Source of the DNA: Anaerolineales bacterium
GTDB lineage: Bacteria > Chloroflexota > Anaerolineae > Anaerolineales > Villigracilaceae
DNA length: 34,428 nt
Reading direction: 5' to 3'
Assembly: GCA_025938055.1 (NCBI GenBank)
Contig: JAICQC010000006.1
Location: 1-34,428, forward strand
The notes beneath the pieces were generated by a model. It saw nothing but the letters and a program-made list of their open reading frames with translations, did no database searches and was not told the DNA's origin. The position numbers and the translations under genes are program-made. This document shows, piece by piece, positions 24,132 through 32,674 of this stretch. Each line of letters opens with the position of its first letter. Within the stretch, counting starts at the first letter, position 1.

Positions 24132-25461
24132 GAGGGAGTTTTGATATTTCTGAACTCGCACTGCTTTTCGTTAACATACGCAACACATTCAGGGTGGCAG
24201 AAGCCATGCGCTCGGATGAAAAATTTTCGAAGATCCCCTGACGTCCCTGTTGACCCAGTTGCTTGCGCAGCTCTGCATCCCGTAACAGGGTCGCAAGTTT
24301 TTCGGCGAGGTCAACGGCATCGTTCGGGCGGTGCAACAAGCCGCCTTGCGTTGCATGGATCCATTCAGGGTAGGCGCCATGATCAGGCTGGACCACCGGC
24401 ACACCGCTTGCCAATGCTTCAAGGATTGAAATTCCCTTCGGTTCGCGATAGGGAGCGGGAACCGAGAAGACGTCGATCTGCTTGAAGAAATTCAGTTTCT
24501 CGGCGCGCTCCAATGTGCCCAGCAGCTTGATGCGATCTTCGAGACCATGATCTTTAATTGTCTTGCGTATGCCATCTATGTATGTTTTGTAGGAGCGGCT
24601 GACGTATCCCGCTGCCACCAGTTGCAGATTCGGGAACTCTCCCGAACGATGCAGATGGATGAAGGCGTCCACAAGCAGGTGTAATCCCTTTTCCGGGACG
24701 AAGCGGGCGAGAAAGCCAATGGTCAAGGGACGCGGCGTCTCCGGTTCAGCATGCAGGTCGCGATAATCGTTCAAGGCAATGCCGGGCCAGACCACATCGA
24801 TCTTGGATCGATCCAGCCCAACCCAATTCGAGAACATTTCGCTGTAGTAGGTGCTGATCGCCAGGAAACGATCCACATCTTGGGCGCGCTCACGGATAAT
24901 ACTTAAAGCTTCATCTTGATATGGCTGCGGCATCCCCTCCAGGAAGATATCCTCACCGTGCAACCCACAGGTGATCGGCACTTGGAGCGAACGTTTGAAC
25001 TCACGCACAACACCGATCAATAGCGCGTTTGTCACGTGGATGACGTCTGGTTGATATGTGTTTTTGATCCACTGTACCAGTTCCTGCAATAGTTCTCGCT
25101 GGTTGCCGCCCTCCCCCTTCAGCATGGAAATGGTCAATTCTGCATTCGCCACCGGGTCCACAGCAGAACCAATATCGAAGTGAGGCATGAGGCGCAGGAA
25201 GGCCTGTGAACCTGCAACTCGGAATAGAAGATCGCGCCCGAAAAATGGACGCGGGTACTTCTGCATCAAATAGGCTTTGATGCCTCCGTAGAAAATTTGC
25301 CGCTCCCCCACACTTTCTTCATCAAGGCGCATCGGTGTGTAGAGGGGGAAGAGGCTGACATCCTCTCCGGCGGCTTTCATCGCCGCGGCAAGCGCATTAT
25401 CATGCATGCAGCTTCCGCAGTACATGTTCGCCGCGCCGGACGCAATATAGATGATCTTCAC
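24106..25461 (-). CDS. GT4 family glycosyltransferase
   Basis: 451 residues from GTG 25461, which overlaps the methyltransferase stop by 4 bp (GTGA). The GT-B fold is visible: N-terminal strand KIIYIASGAA with Cys15 and Cys18 in MYCGSCMHDN, then LTIGFLARFVPEKGLHLLVDAF opening the nucleotide-sugar domain. The E-x7-E motif (EPKGISILEALASGVPVV) is the GT4 signature. It should transfer a sugar from an activated donor, but donor and acceptor are unknown. The open frame to 25575 is rejected because it runs into the upstream gene. The cysteine pair near the donor cleft is unusual. Its 3' end houses the aro promoter. Confidence 0.87.
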   Translation of the reverse strand: MKIIYIASGAANMYCGSCMHDNALAAAMKAAGEDVSLFPLYTPMRLDEESVGERQIFYGGIKAYLMQKYPRPFFGRDLLFRVAGSQAFLRLMPHFDIGSAVDPVANAELTISMLKGEGGNQRELLQELVQWIKNTYQPDVIHVTNALLIGVVREFKRSLQVPITCGLHGEDIFLEGMPQPYQDEALSIIRERAQDVDRFLAISTYYSEMFSNWVGLDRSKIDVVWPGIALNDYRDLHAEPETPRPLTIGFLARFVPEKGLHLLVDAFIHLHRSGEFPNLQLVAAGYVSRSYKTYIDGIRKTIKDHGLEDRIKLLGTLERAEKLNFFKQIDVFSVPAPYREPKGISILEALASGVPVVQPDHGAYPEWIHATQGGLLHRPNDAVDLAEKLATLLRDAELRKQLGQQGRQGIFENFSSERMASATLNVLRMLTKSSASSEISKLPLDAFKSLA

Positions 25462-26138
25462 GGTTTGATTCCCAGAACAATTTCCACGGGCAGTCCCCAC
25501 ATGGATGAAGTGCTCACCTTCTGAATCTTGAAGCCGCTTTGCTCGATTGCCTGCCGGGCAAAGATGGGGCGGCAATCCGCGTAATCAGGTACGCGCTCGT
25601 GGAACCACTCATATATACGGACCGGTACACCTGGCGGATCTGTCTTGGTCATGGACACAACTGCCAGCCTGCCGCCGGGCTTCAGAACCCGGTGACATTC
25701 TTGAAGGACACGCGGGATCTCCGGGTTATCGAACAGCTCCAGGGTGAAGCTCATGAACACGCCATCCAGACTGTTTGCCTGCATAAAGTCCAGGTTGGCG
25801 GCGTCGCCTAAATGCAGGTCGGCGCGATCATTTAATCCCTCCTGCAGCAAGCGTTCCCGCGCGATGGCAAGCATGCCATCGGATATATCCAGGCCAATCA
25901 CATGCCCGGCGGGTCCCACAGCTTTTGCAAGTGATACCAGACAATGCCCGGTTCCAAAACCAATTTCCAGAATCCTTTCCCCCGGCTGGGCAGCGAGCTT
26001 CTCCAGTCCCCAATCCCGGTACTTTTTCTCTGTGCTGCCTGCAATCATGTCGTACCAGCGGCTCATGCGGTTGTAGCTCGCCCGGGCGGCTTCTTTGGAA
26101 CGGTTTACTCTCTTTATGGATGCTTCCACGCAAATCAT
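25458..26138 (-). CDS. Class I SAM-dependent methyltransferase (UbiE/Methyltransf_11-like)
   Basis: 226 residues. Motif I is ILEIGFGTGHCLVSLAKAVG, followed by the acidic GLDISDGML (post-I). DAANLDFMQANSLDGVFMSF is the motif II region, and ECHRVLKPGGRLAVVSMT is motif III. The N-terminal SYNRMSRWYDMIAGSTEKKYRDWGL resembles UbiE-type C-methyltransferases, but quinone genes are absent nearby, so the substrate is open. ATG 26138 abuts AAGGA; GTG 26129 has better spacing and is an alternative. Coupled to the glycosyltransferase by a 4-bp overlap, suggesting modification of a shared glycoconjugate or lipid. Confidence 0.87.
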   Translation of the reverse strand: MICVEASIKRVNRSKEAARASYNRMSRWYDMIAGSTEKKYRDWGLEKLAAQPGERILEIGFGTGHCLVSLAKAVGPAGHVIGLDISDGMLAIARERLLQEGLNDRADLHLGDAANLDFMQANSLDGVFMSFTLELFDNPEIPRVLQECHRVLKPGGRLAVVSMTKTDPPGVPVRIYEWFHERVPDYADCRPIFARQAIEQSGFKIQKVSTSSMWGLPVEIVLGIKP

Positions 26139-26153
26139 TCCTTTCCAGATGTA

Positions 26154-26181
26154 ATTATATGTCGAATTTCCCTACTCGGAA
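26154..26181 (-). promoter_or_regulatory. Possible promoter of the methyltransferase-glycosyltransferase pair
   Basis: A perfect -10 TATAAT (26159-26154) on the minus strand, with a weak -35 TTCCGA 16 bp upstream. It would start transcription close to the ribosome site. Confidence 0.4.
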
Positions 26182-26253
26182 GAACATCGCCCGATAAAAG
26201 ACTTTATAATTTCGATAGGTCAGATGTCCGAAGTATTTCCTTAATTAAATACA

Positions 26254-26286
26254 TCCGGCTGACCATCACCAGGACGGTCAGCCGGA
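26254..26286 (-). terminator. Terminator-like hairpin after the TM-helix membrane protein
   Basis: Perfect 11-bp stem TCCGGCTGACC / GGTCAGCCGGA with an 11-nt loop, 27 nt past the stop. The minus strand continues TGTATTTAATT, a poor T-tract, so termination may be partial. Confidence 0.55.
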
Positions 26287-26313
26287 AACGATTTAGCAGA
26301 TCACCTTACCAGA

Positions 26314-27078
26314 CTAGTCATCCGCTCCCCGAGTGGATGGCATGTTGCGTTGCGCCTGGCGCTCCATATTTTCAGCCGCACGCTCCATCTTGGGCTGATT
26401 TGCGCGGCCCCGGTTGTACCAACCCTGTACGATCTGACCGGCAGTATCGCGTCCGCCCAGACCAAATGCCAGGCCGGCTGCCAACGCCAGTGCGCCGATA
26501 AAGCCCATGAACAGGGTATTGACTAGCTCCTGAGCAATACCGATCTGGTTGACTGCAACGACAATACCGAAAGACCAGACAGCCACGCGCGCAATCGTCG
26601 CCAGCAAGTCCGGGTTATCAAACCCTGCCTGCGCTGTAGCACCACGGATCAGGTTGCTCAAAGCGTTCGCTGCCAGACCGGCGATCACGAGCACCACGAC
26701 CGCGACGACCAGGTTCGGGATCCAAAGCAGGAATTGCTGAAGCACTTCCGAAACGGCCGGGAGGCCCAACGCGTCGAAGGCAACGACCAGTACGATCAAG
26801 CGCACAAACCACTTGACAATATTGGCTAGAAGCCCAGAGGGGTCCGTGCGCAAACCCATATTCTGTATAAACCCCTGGAAGCCTGAATTCTGAGCCAATA
26901 CGTTGAACTTGATCGCGCGCAAGACCGCTGCAACCCCGGCTGCAAGCGCACCCGAGATGAGCCAGCCAATGACAATGATCACCAGGAAGCCAATAATGCG
27001 CGGAATGGCTCCTAAAAACAAACTGAGTGCGGTAGCAAGCGACGTCGTAAGCGCTGCTCCCCAAGCATTAATATCCAT
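26314..27078 (-). CDS. Membrane protein with MscS-type conserved TM helices
   Basis: 254 residues with about five hydrophobic helices (IPRIIGFLVIIVIGWLISGALAAG; WFVRLIVLVVAFDALGL; FLLWIPNLVVAVVVLVIAGLAANAL; IARVAVWSFGIVVAVNQIGI; LALAAGLAFGLGGRDTAGQIV). The pore-like AAGLAFGLGGRDTAGQIV resembles small-conductance mechanosensitive channels. The beta domain and C-terminal domain of MscS are absent. It ends in a basic, hydrophilic tail. It probably belongs to the 'conserved TM helix' family near MscS. Channel activity is not shown. ATG 27078 has AAGGA 6 nt upstream, so the TTG at 27096 is rejected. Confidence 0.75.
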   Translation of the reverse strand: MDINAWGAALTTSLATALSLFLGAIPRIIGFLVIIVIGWLISGALAAGVAAVLRAIKFNVLAQNSGFQGFIQNMGLRTDPSGLLANIVKWFVRLIVLVVAFDALGLPAVSEVLQQFLLWIPNLVVAVVVLVIAGLAANALSNLIRGATAQAGFDNPDLLATIARVAVWSFGIVVAVNQIGIAQELVNTLFMGFIGALALAAGLAFGLGGRDTAGQIVQGWYNRGRANQPKMERAAENMERQAQRNMPSTRGADD

Positions 27079-27337
27079 TTTGTCCTTTCCTTTCAACCTT
27101 CTATTCGATAGAATATTACTGGCTCAAGCAAGTTTAGATTTCACCAGATGCCAGATGATGGTTTCACTTACAAATACAGGAGTAATCATCAACGAGTAAG
27201 TGTTAACTAACATCTAATTATGTACATGGATGGCATACGGTCAATCAGGGACTTCCCAGTTAAGTAATGAATACCCTACCTTTTCGCTATCCTTCCTCCT
27301 GATGCCTGGAATGGAGAAGTTGTTCCGGTCATTCAAG

Positions 27338-27343
27338 TATAAT
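27338..27343 (+). promoter_or_regulatory. -10 box of the pinwheel-Hsp70 pair
   Basis: Perfect TATAAT 22 nt before the ATG at 27365. I see no good -35 at normal spacing, so an activator or other contact may be needed. Confidence 0.35.
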
Positions 27344-27364
27344 TACCGGTTCGAGGACCCCCCC

Positions 27365-28543
27365 ATGACCTCCTTTTCCCGCAAAATCGATGAATGGATG
27401 AAAGAAGCCGAAGATCGACCCGAATCAGCGGTGACGATCGTGAAGCTGGTCGCCAACCGTCTGCGTGAGCTGACGGAGCGCAGCGAAGAGTTGCTGGCGG
27501 AAAATATCGCCTTGCAGGACGGCACGCGCGTGGAGGAGTATCAGAAGCGCATCGCCCACCTGGAATATCAACTGGACCTGCTCAAGCGCCGCTTCGGTGG
27601 CGATGAATCTCTGCTGGCAGATCTCCCCACAGCCTCCGTGGAAGCCGCAACCCGTAGCCTGCTGGTCTACAACAACTATGGTCGCGTTCTGCGCCTCGAG
27701 CTCGATTCGGATGCGCCCGCATTAGGGCGCATTGCCGACGAAACACTCGCAAGCAGTGAACAGCCGCGTCTGCTGACTGTCCCCTCGAATGAGGAGGTGA
27801 TGCTGCTTTTCACCTCGGGGCGTGTCAGCACCTGTGCAGCGAGCAGCCTCGCAGCAGTTGAATGCGGCGGCGAATGGACATGGGAAGCAGCCGCGCTGCC
27901 GGACGAGCCCCGCGCAGGAGAGTTCCTGGTTTGCATCATGCCGATCTCACGCCTGCCGCTTTCGGATTTCTTTCTTCAGGTCAGCCGGCGCGGCTGCGTG
28001 AAGAAGACGATGACCTCCATGGCGCAGTCCATCCTTGGCAATCACTATCTCGGCAAGGGCGCCTTGCAAAAGATGGACCAGCCTTTTGACACGACCCTTT
28101 GCCAGAAGAAGGATCTCTTTGCTTTCGTTACCATCGAAGGGAAATTGCTCGGGCTGGAGGTGGATGAGCTCTCATACAGCGCGGAGGACCGCATCAGGCT
28201 GACCGCCAGCGATTACGTCATCGCGTCATTCGTGCCGCGCCCCGATGAGTCGATGTTATTCGTGACACAGACCGGGAAGGTTATCCGTCGCGAATACGAA
28301 AGCCTCGAGCTCTCCAAATCGCCCCTGGCAAAGGGGCAGGCACTCATCCCACCCTCGCGGCTCGAACAGGGAGTCCGCTTTATCGGCGCGGCGTCGGTCC
28401 GGGAAACAGATCGGATCGTGGCGCTGGACTCAAAGGGAACTCTCACTGTCCATTTAGCGGAATCAATTATGGGCGCCGGGTCGATCGAAGCCGGAGGCTT
28501 AATCCTGTCTGTGGGCGTGATTCCAGCGGAGGCAAGCGCATGA
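27365..28543 (+). CDS. Stand-alone GyrA C-terminal-like beta-pinwheel protein with N-terminal coiled coil
   Basis: 392 residues. Residues ~1-80 are charged and helical, probably a coiled coil (RLRELTERSEELLAENIALQ). The rest shows about six repeats of the GyrA/ParC C-terminal blade pattern: YGRVLRLEL, SGRVSTCAA, RGCVKKTMT, EGKLLGLEV, TGKVIRREY and KGTLTVHLA. Six blades make a closed pinwheel, which in gyrase wraps DNA. No gyrase catalytic domain or typical GyrA-box is present. ATG 27365 has GAGGA upstream; the frame open from 27230 is rejected. It overlaps the Hsp70 gene by 4 bp, implying a joint function. DNA binding is only inferred. Confidence 0.72.
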   Translation: MTSFSRKIDEWMKEAEDRPESAVTIVKLVANRLRELTERSEELLAENIALQDGTRVEEYQKRIAHLEYQLDLLKRRFGGDESLLADLPTASVEAATRSLLVYNNYGRVLRLELDSDAPALGRIADETLASSEQPRLLTVPSNEEVMLLFTSGRVSTCAASSLAAVECGGEWTWEAAALPDEPRAGEFLVCIMPISRLPLSDFFLQVSRRGCVKKTMTSMAQSILGNHYLGKGALQKMDQPFDTTLCQKKDLFAFVTIEGKLLGLEVDELSYSAEDRIRLTASDYVIASFVPRPDESMLFVTQTGKVIRREYESLELSKSPLAKGQALIPPSRLEQGVRFIGAASVRETDRIVALDSKGTLTVHLAESIMGAGSIEAGGLILSVGVIPAEASA

Positions 28544-29871
28544 GCCTCAAAGTCGGCATTGACTTTGGGACGTCGAACTCAGGGGTCGCGGTCTATGATG
28601 GTCAGCGAGTCGAGTTGCTTCCCGTTGACCCCAGGAACGTTCTGCCTGAGGTCATCAAGACGGTTTTGTACATCACACGTGATTACCGAGCCTCGATCGG
28701 GCAGGAGGCGGTGGAGCATTATTACCGCGATAATGTCAATCGCCAGCGGCGTTACGTCAAACAGTGGGCAGGTGAGATCGATGTGTACGGCGCAGATATG
28801 CACTATGTGCGCGATGTCTTCGTCTATGTGGATGAGCTCAAGCCGGGGCGTTTGCTGCAATACCTCAAGACCGCCCTGCGCAAAGAGAACTATGAGGGAA
28901 CACAAATCTTCGAACGCTATTACTCGGTGGGCGACCTGGCAAAGACCTATTTGAGTCTGTTAAAGCAGCGCGCGGAAGACGTGCTTGGAGAACCCATCGA
29001 GGCGGTGACCCTGGGGCGACCTGTGAAGTTTTCTGAGTATCCCGAGCAAGACCAGAAGGCACAGGAAACTCTGCGACATGCCGCGCACGAAGCAGGTTTC
29101 AAGGAAGTGGATTTTGAGCTCGAGCCTATCGCTGCCGCGCTGGATTATGAACAGTCCATCAGCAAGCCGCAGAACGTGGTCATCTTTGACTTCGGCGGCG
29201 GCACGCTCGACATCGCTGTGATGCGGTTGGGTGATCCGAGCAAACGGGAGGTCTATGCCAGTGGCGGCGTGGACATCGCAGGCAGTGACTTCGACCGCGC
29301 CATCATCGAGAAGCGTATGCTCACGCATTTTGGTTTTGGGCACGTCAGTCATCAGCCGGAAATCATGGAAATGATCCATGCCATCCCCGATTGGATGGCG
29401 CTGCCCGAACTGGGCACACCCATCAATAAGAACATTTTAGAGAAAGCCATTCACGCAGGGACGGCTCCCATCCAGTTGAAAGCGCTGCAGGGACTCATCT
29501 ACAATGACCTGGCATTCACGTTTTACAACCGCGTGGAAGCAGGGAAGATCGCGCTATCCAGGGATGGAGCAACCATCATCAGCCTTGAGGACAAAGATAT
29601 TTCGCTGTGGGAGTTATATACACGCCACCAGTTTGAGACAGATATTTATCAATATTTGATCGATGTGGAAAAAGTGTTGTTGGAGACGATTGCCAAATCG
29701 GGGCTAGAACCCGGCGAGATCGACGCGGTGGTGAAGACAGGTGGGTCGTCCAGTATCCCTCTGTTCACGGAAATGCTTACACGAATCTTTGGAGTGGAGA
29801 AGGTGAAAGCATCCAACGCCTTTACGAGTGTGGTCGCTGGGTTGGCAATTAAGGCAAAAACGCCTTGGTGA
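28540..29871 (+). CDS. Hsp70 family ATPase without substrate-binding domain (YegD-like)
   Basis: 443 residues covering only the actin/Hsp70 nucleotide-binding domain: phosphate-1 GIDFGTSNSGVAVYDG, phosphate-2 VVIFDFGGGTLDIAVMRLG, adenosine motif VVKTGGSSSIPLFTEML. It ends at ALIKAKTPW-like hydrophobic residues (GLAIKAKTPW), with no beta-sandwich substrate domain, as in YegD-type relatives of DnaK. No dnaJ or grpE is adjacent. Its ATG lies in the last codons of the pinwheel gene (ATGA overlap), so the two proteins are probably made in fixed ratio. The role is unknown. Confidence 0.88.
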   Translation: MSLKVGIDFGTSNSGVAVYDGQRVELLPVDPRNVLPEVIKTVLYITRDYRASIGQEAVEHYYRDNVNRQRRYVKQWAGEIDVYGADMHYVRDVFVYVDELKPGRLLQYLKTALRKENYEGTQIFERYYSVGDLAKTYLSLLKQRAEDVLGEPIEAVTLGRPVKFSEYPEQDQKAQETLRHAAHEAGFKEVDFELEPIAAALDYEQSISKPQNVVIFDFGGGTLDIAVMRLGDPSKREVYASGGVDIAGSDFDRAIIEKRMLTHFGFGHVSHQPEIMEMIHAIPDWMALPELGTPINKNILEKAIHAGTAPIQLKALQGLIYNDLAFTFYNRVEAGKIALSRDGATIISLEDKDISLWELYTRHQFETDIYQYLIDVEKVLLETIAKSGLEPGEIDAVVKTGGSSSIPLFTEMLTRIFGVEKVKASNAFTSVVAGLAIKAKTPW

Positions 29872-29901
29872 TTGAGTAAGGCAAGTGAGTGTTCGTCTCG
29901 C

Positions 29902-29959
29902 CCGTATCGAAATCACTAGTTAACAAAAATACTTTTACTTATTGGTGGTCTCGATACGG
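29902..29959. repeat. Intergenic inverted repeat CCGTATCGA / TCGATACGG
   Basis: 9-bp arms at 29902-29910 and 29951-29959, 40 nt apart, followed by a partly overlapping GGTGGT/ACCACC pair around 29944-29974. It looks like a degenerate mobile palindromic repeat in the Hsp70 downstream region. It may also cap the Hsp70 transcript. Confidence 0.45.
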
Positions 29960-30003
29960 TGGACGAGCACCACCTACTCGATTACCGATGCCTTTTATGA
30001 CTA

Positions 30004-30012
30004 TGTTAGAAT
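30004..30012 (+). promoter_or_regulatory. Extended -10 promoter of the two-gene unknown operon
   Basis: TGT followed by TAGAAT (30007-30012), an extended -10 element, 24 nt before the first ATG. No -35 match. Confidence 0.4.
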
Positions 30013-30036
30013 CCGCATAATGCGAAGGAGTTTATT

Positions 30037-30342
30037 ATGAAACCTGGTGACTATATCGGTTTGTATATTGACAATGTACTGATACACACAGGTGTTCTGA
30101 AGGATCTGGGTCTGATGGAAAGTGGGCGAAAAGTCTATCAGGTACTGCTAGTAAAGAATCTGTTTCAACGCAATTTTCCCGAAATTCACTTTGATGCTGA
30201 CATTCGACCCGTCGCCTGGGAACAGGTGCAAGAGGAAATTAAACGGCTCAAAATTAAACTGCAGAAAAGCCTGGAAAAAATGGAGGGCGAGCATGTCCAA
30301 GAGCTCATCACCGAACAGGAAGTCCATAACATCATTGGATGA
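30037..30342 (+). CDS. Small protein of unknown function, first of an overlapping pair
   Basis: 101 residues, soluble. The N-terminal half (MKPGDYIGLYIDNVLIHTGV) looks like beta strands. The C-terminal half is a charged helix (EIKRLKIKLQKSLEKMEGEH), probably a coiled coil. GAAGGAG precedes ATG 30037 at good spacing. The last 50 bp overlap the next gene in another frame. I do not recognise the family. Equal size and tight overlap with the partner suggest a complex, possibly regulatory or toxin-antitoxin-like, but no known motif supports that. Confidence 0.6.
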   Translation: MKPGDYIGLYIDNVLIHTGVLKDLGLMESGRKVYQVLLVKNLFQRNFPEIHFDADIRPVAWEQVQEEIKRLKIKLQKSLEKMEGEHVQELITEQEVHNIIG

Positions 30343-30598
30343 ATACAATCGCCTGGACGACCTGTACCGTGAAGCCTTTGACCGTGTTCAGTCTGGTGGA
30401 ACAGGAGCAGGTTATAGCGGCATTCACTACGAGGTGATGAACGAAATCCGAAGATATGGGCTGGCTGTAAATAGCCGTGACGAGGCAATTCAATTGCTCA
30501 AGCAGCTATTAACAGAGTATGAAACCACACAACTGGGCTCAAAAACTGAACAATCCGATGAAGAATATTTGAGCAGGTTCGATGACATTGAATACTAG
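30293..30598 (+). CDS. Small protein of unknown function, second of an overlapping pair
   Basis: 101 residues, mostly helical and acidic, with a polar N-terminus (MSKSSSPNRKS) and C-terminus ending SRFDDIEY. ATG 30293 is preceded by GGAGG at 30282-30286, a strong ribosome site lying inside the upstream gene. The longer open frame from 30191 is rejected. A clear intrinsic terminator follows 22 nt later. Function unknown. Confidence 0.6.
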   Translation: MSKSSSPNRKSITSLDEYNRLDDLYREAFDRVQSGGTGAGYSGIHYEVMNEIRRYGLAVNSRDEAIQLLKQLLTEYETTQLGSKTEQSDEEYLSRFDDIEY

Positions 30599-30620
30599 AT
30601 AAAAATCCTCGAATAATGAC

Positions 30621-30646
30621 AAACACCCATCATCTGGGTGTTTTTT
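30621..30646 (+). terminator. Intrinsic terminator of the two-gene unknown operon
   Basis: AAACACCCA / TGGGTGTTT with a 5-nt loop, continuing into TTT. A textbook Rho-independent terminator. Confidence 0.85.
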
Positions 30647-30671
30647 GTGGCTCCACGGTCAAGGTGTGTTG

Positions 30672-31718
30672 ATGCTCCAAAAACCTGAAATCCCTGACGA
30701 ACTTATTATTTCCCATTTGCAGGATGAATACAACGTACGCGTCGCCGAACTGACCTTCCTGCCTCTCGGCGCGGACCTGGGGACTGCCGTCTATCGCGTT
30801 CGCACGAATGATGGAGCCGCTTACTTCTTGAAATTGAGAAAAAGATTCAGTGAGATCACTGTCACCGTTCCACTTTTTCTCAAGTCACAGGGGATACAGG
30901 AAATCATTGCTCCTTTTGAGACAAAGTCGAAGCAAGGCTGGGCGGATTTCGGCGAGTACAAGCTGACCCTGTATCCCTTCATCGAAGGCAAAGATGGATT
31001 TGAGAGGGAATTAACGGACAACCACCGAAGAATTCTCGGTACAGCGCTTAAGGGGATTCACTCTGCGCAGGTCCCGCCAGAACTCAGCAGGCTCATTCCG
31101 CAAGAGACTTTTGCCCCACGATGGCGAGAGCTGCTACGATCATTTCAGGAGCAGGTTGAGAATACTTCTTACGAAGATCCGACTGCCGCGAAGGTAGCCG
31201 AGTTCATGAAATCCAGGCGAGATGAAATCACTCGTCTCATCAAGCGCACAACGGAACTTGCTTTAGAACTCCAATCCAAAGCTCTGGAACGGGTCTTGTG
31301 TCATACAGATATTCACGGGGGCAATATTCTGATTAGTACCCCTACGGGCGGGCAGCTCGCGAAGCACCCTGGCGGGGTGCCCGTTCTCTACATTGTTGAT
31401 TGGGACAATCCCCTCCTTGCGCCGAAAGAACGCGACTTGATGTTCATCGGCGGCGGGATCGATAATATCTGGAAAAGCGAACGGGATGAAGCCGTTTTCT
31501 ATGAGGGCTATGGCAAAACCGAGATAGACCTGAAAGCCCTGACGTATTATCGCTACGAACGAGTGATCGAGGATCTGGCTGTGACTTGCGAGCAACTGTT
31601 ATGGAGCAACGAAGGCGGCGCAGACCGGGAACGGTCCTTTGGGTGGTTTACTGGTAATTTCGAGCCGGGCAGCACGATTGCAATTGCAGAGAAAACGGAT
31701 AAATTGATGAACAATTAA
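30672..31718 (+). CDS. Aminoglycoside phosphotransferase-like kinase
   Basis: 348 residues. Kinase-fold motifs: Lys54 in YFLKLRKR (ATP), catalytic HTDIHGGNIL (His211, Asp213, Asn218), and metal-binding VDWDNP (Asp243). PKERDLMFIGGG and length resemble APH(9)/spectinomycin-type and related small-molecule kinases. The true substrate could be a metabolite instead of an antibiotic. Residues ~223-238 (TPTGGQLAKHPGGVP) are a Gly/Pro-rich insert between the catalytic loop and the VDWD strand, where the family has a tight turn. Its DNA has inverted ends (CGGGCA/TGCCCG), as in a mobile repeat. ATG 30672 has AAGGTG upstream. Confidence 0.83.
   Translation: MLQKPEIPDELIISHLQDEYNVRVAELTFLPLGADLGTAVYRVRTNDGAAYFLKLRKRFSEITVTVPLFLKSQGIQEIIAPFETKSKQGWADFGEYKLTLYPFIEGKDGFERELTDNHRRILGTALKGIHSAQVPPELSRLIPQETFAPRWRELLRSFQEQVENTSYEDPTAAKVAEFMKSRRDEITRLIKRTTELALELQSKALERVLCHTDIHGGNILISTPTGGQLAKHPGGVPVLYIVDWDNPLLAPKERDLMFIGGGIDNIWKSERDEAVFYEGYGKTEIDLKALTYYRYERVIEDLAVTCEQLLWSNEGGADRERSFGWFTGNFEPGSTIAIAEKTDKLMNN
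31349..31383. repeat. Palindrome-ended repeat inserted in frame in the kinase gene
   Basis: CGGGCA (31349-31354) and TGCCCG (31378-31383) flank a GC-rich core that contains a second GCACCC/GGGGTGC-like hairpin. It encodes extra residues not expected in this family. Confidence 0.5.
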
Positions 31719-31856
31719 GGATAGATGGCATGAGCGCGCCAGTAAATTGAGATTCTTTCATGACTATAATTCCGCAATGCATTAATTATGCTTATTCCAG
31801 TAAAGGGTTCTGTAAAATATAAGCTTCGCCTGGCATAACAATAAGGGAGATTTGAA

Positions 31857-32559
31857 ATGGCAGACAAAACAACAATAGATATCGTGTGGGACAGTGGCGG
31901 TAGAATTAGTCATAGCATTTCAGGAAAAACCTATCCGCCACCAAGGGACAATCAGAAGCTATACGTATTATTTCCTGGTGCGGTGTTCCTCCTCGCACAT
32001 CAACTTGGCTCGATGAAACCTTCGCATGGACTCATCATATCTGGTATGGTAAAGGATACTTTTTGATACTAAATATGTTTTAGTACCTGTAAATTCCGCG
32101 TTGAAAGGTGCAGCAATTGATTTTATCTATGGTGAGAATTCCATCAAGGTACTGGTTCACCCCAAACATGGCATATTTGCAAATAGTGATAGTGTCGAAG
32201 AAGGCATGCGACAACTAATAAACAACCACATACATTATGTATATACTCAGTTGGATGAATATGCTCAGTTGTTGCTCATAACATTTGTATGTCTTGCTCT
32301 CACGGTGTACTTTGATTTTTTAGAGGAGCAATTGAAATCTAATGCTATCGGCAAAAGCAATGATGTTTGGTCTATATCTTTTCCACTGATGTCAGGAAAA
32401 CTGATAGCGTGGCTTTCACAGAAATTTTATATCCCTCCATACGGATCAAATGCCCAAAACGAACAATTTAGGCAAGCACAACTTGCGTTTCATGAAGAAC
32501 ATAAACCTGTACTAGAACGTCAGCGGAAATCATTGTTAACTGCAATGGGACTCAACTGA
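31857..32559 (+). pseudogene. Unknown gene split by a frameshift at a T5 run
   Basis: A frame starting at ATG 31857 (AAGGGAGA upstream) stops at 32066 after 69 residues (GMVKDTF). The next frame is open from 32053 to 32559 and has no ATG or ribosome site at its start. Removing one T from the run at 32060-32064 joins them as KDTF-DTKYVLVPVNSALKG, giving a ~233-residue protein. The second part has one strongly hydrophobic helix (LLLITFVCLALTVYF). I do not recognise it. The break could be a real mutation, a sequencing error, or a programmed shift; the first two are likelier. Confidence 0.6.
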
Positions 32560-32674
32560 TTTTTAGGCTCAGGTTCATCTTCACCAAAATAGAAGCAAAC
32601 CTTGTAAAGCAGCTAGATGCCAGCATTAGATGCGGTAAGCCGTCCGTAACAGCAAAGAGCATGAAGCCACAAAC
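32560..32674. other. Non-coding stretch after the frameshifted gene
   Basis: No gene, hairpin or promoter was recognised in this short AT-rich segment. Confidence 0.4.
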
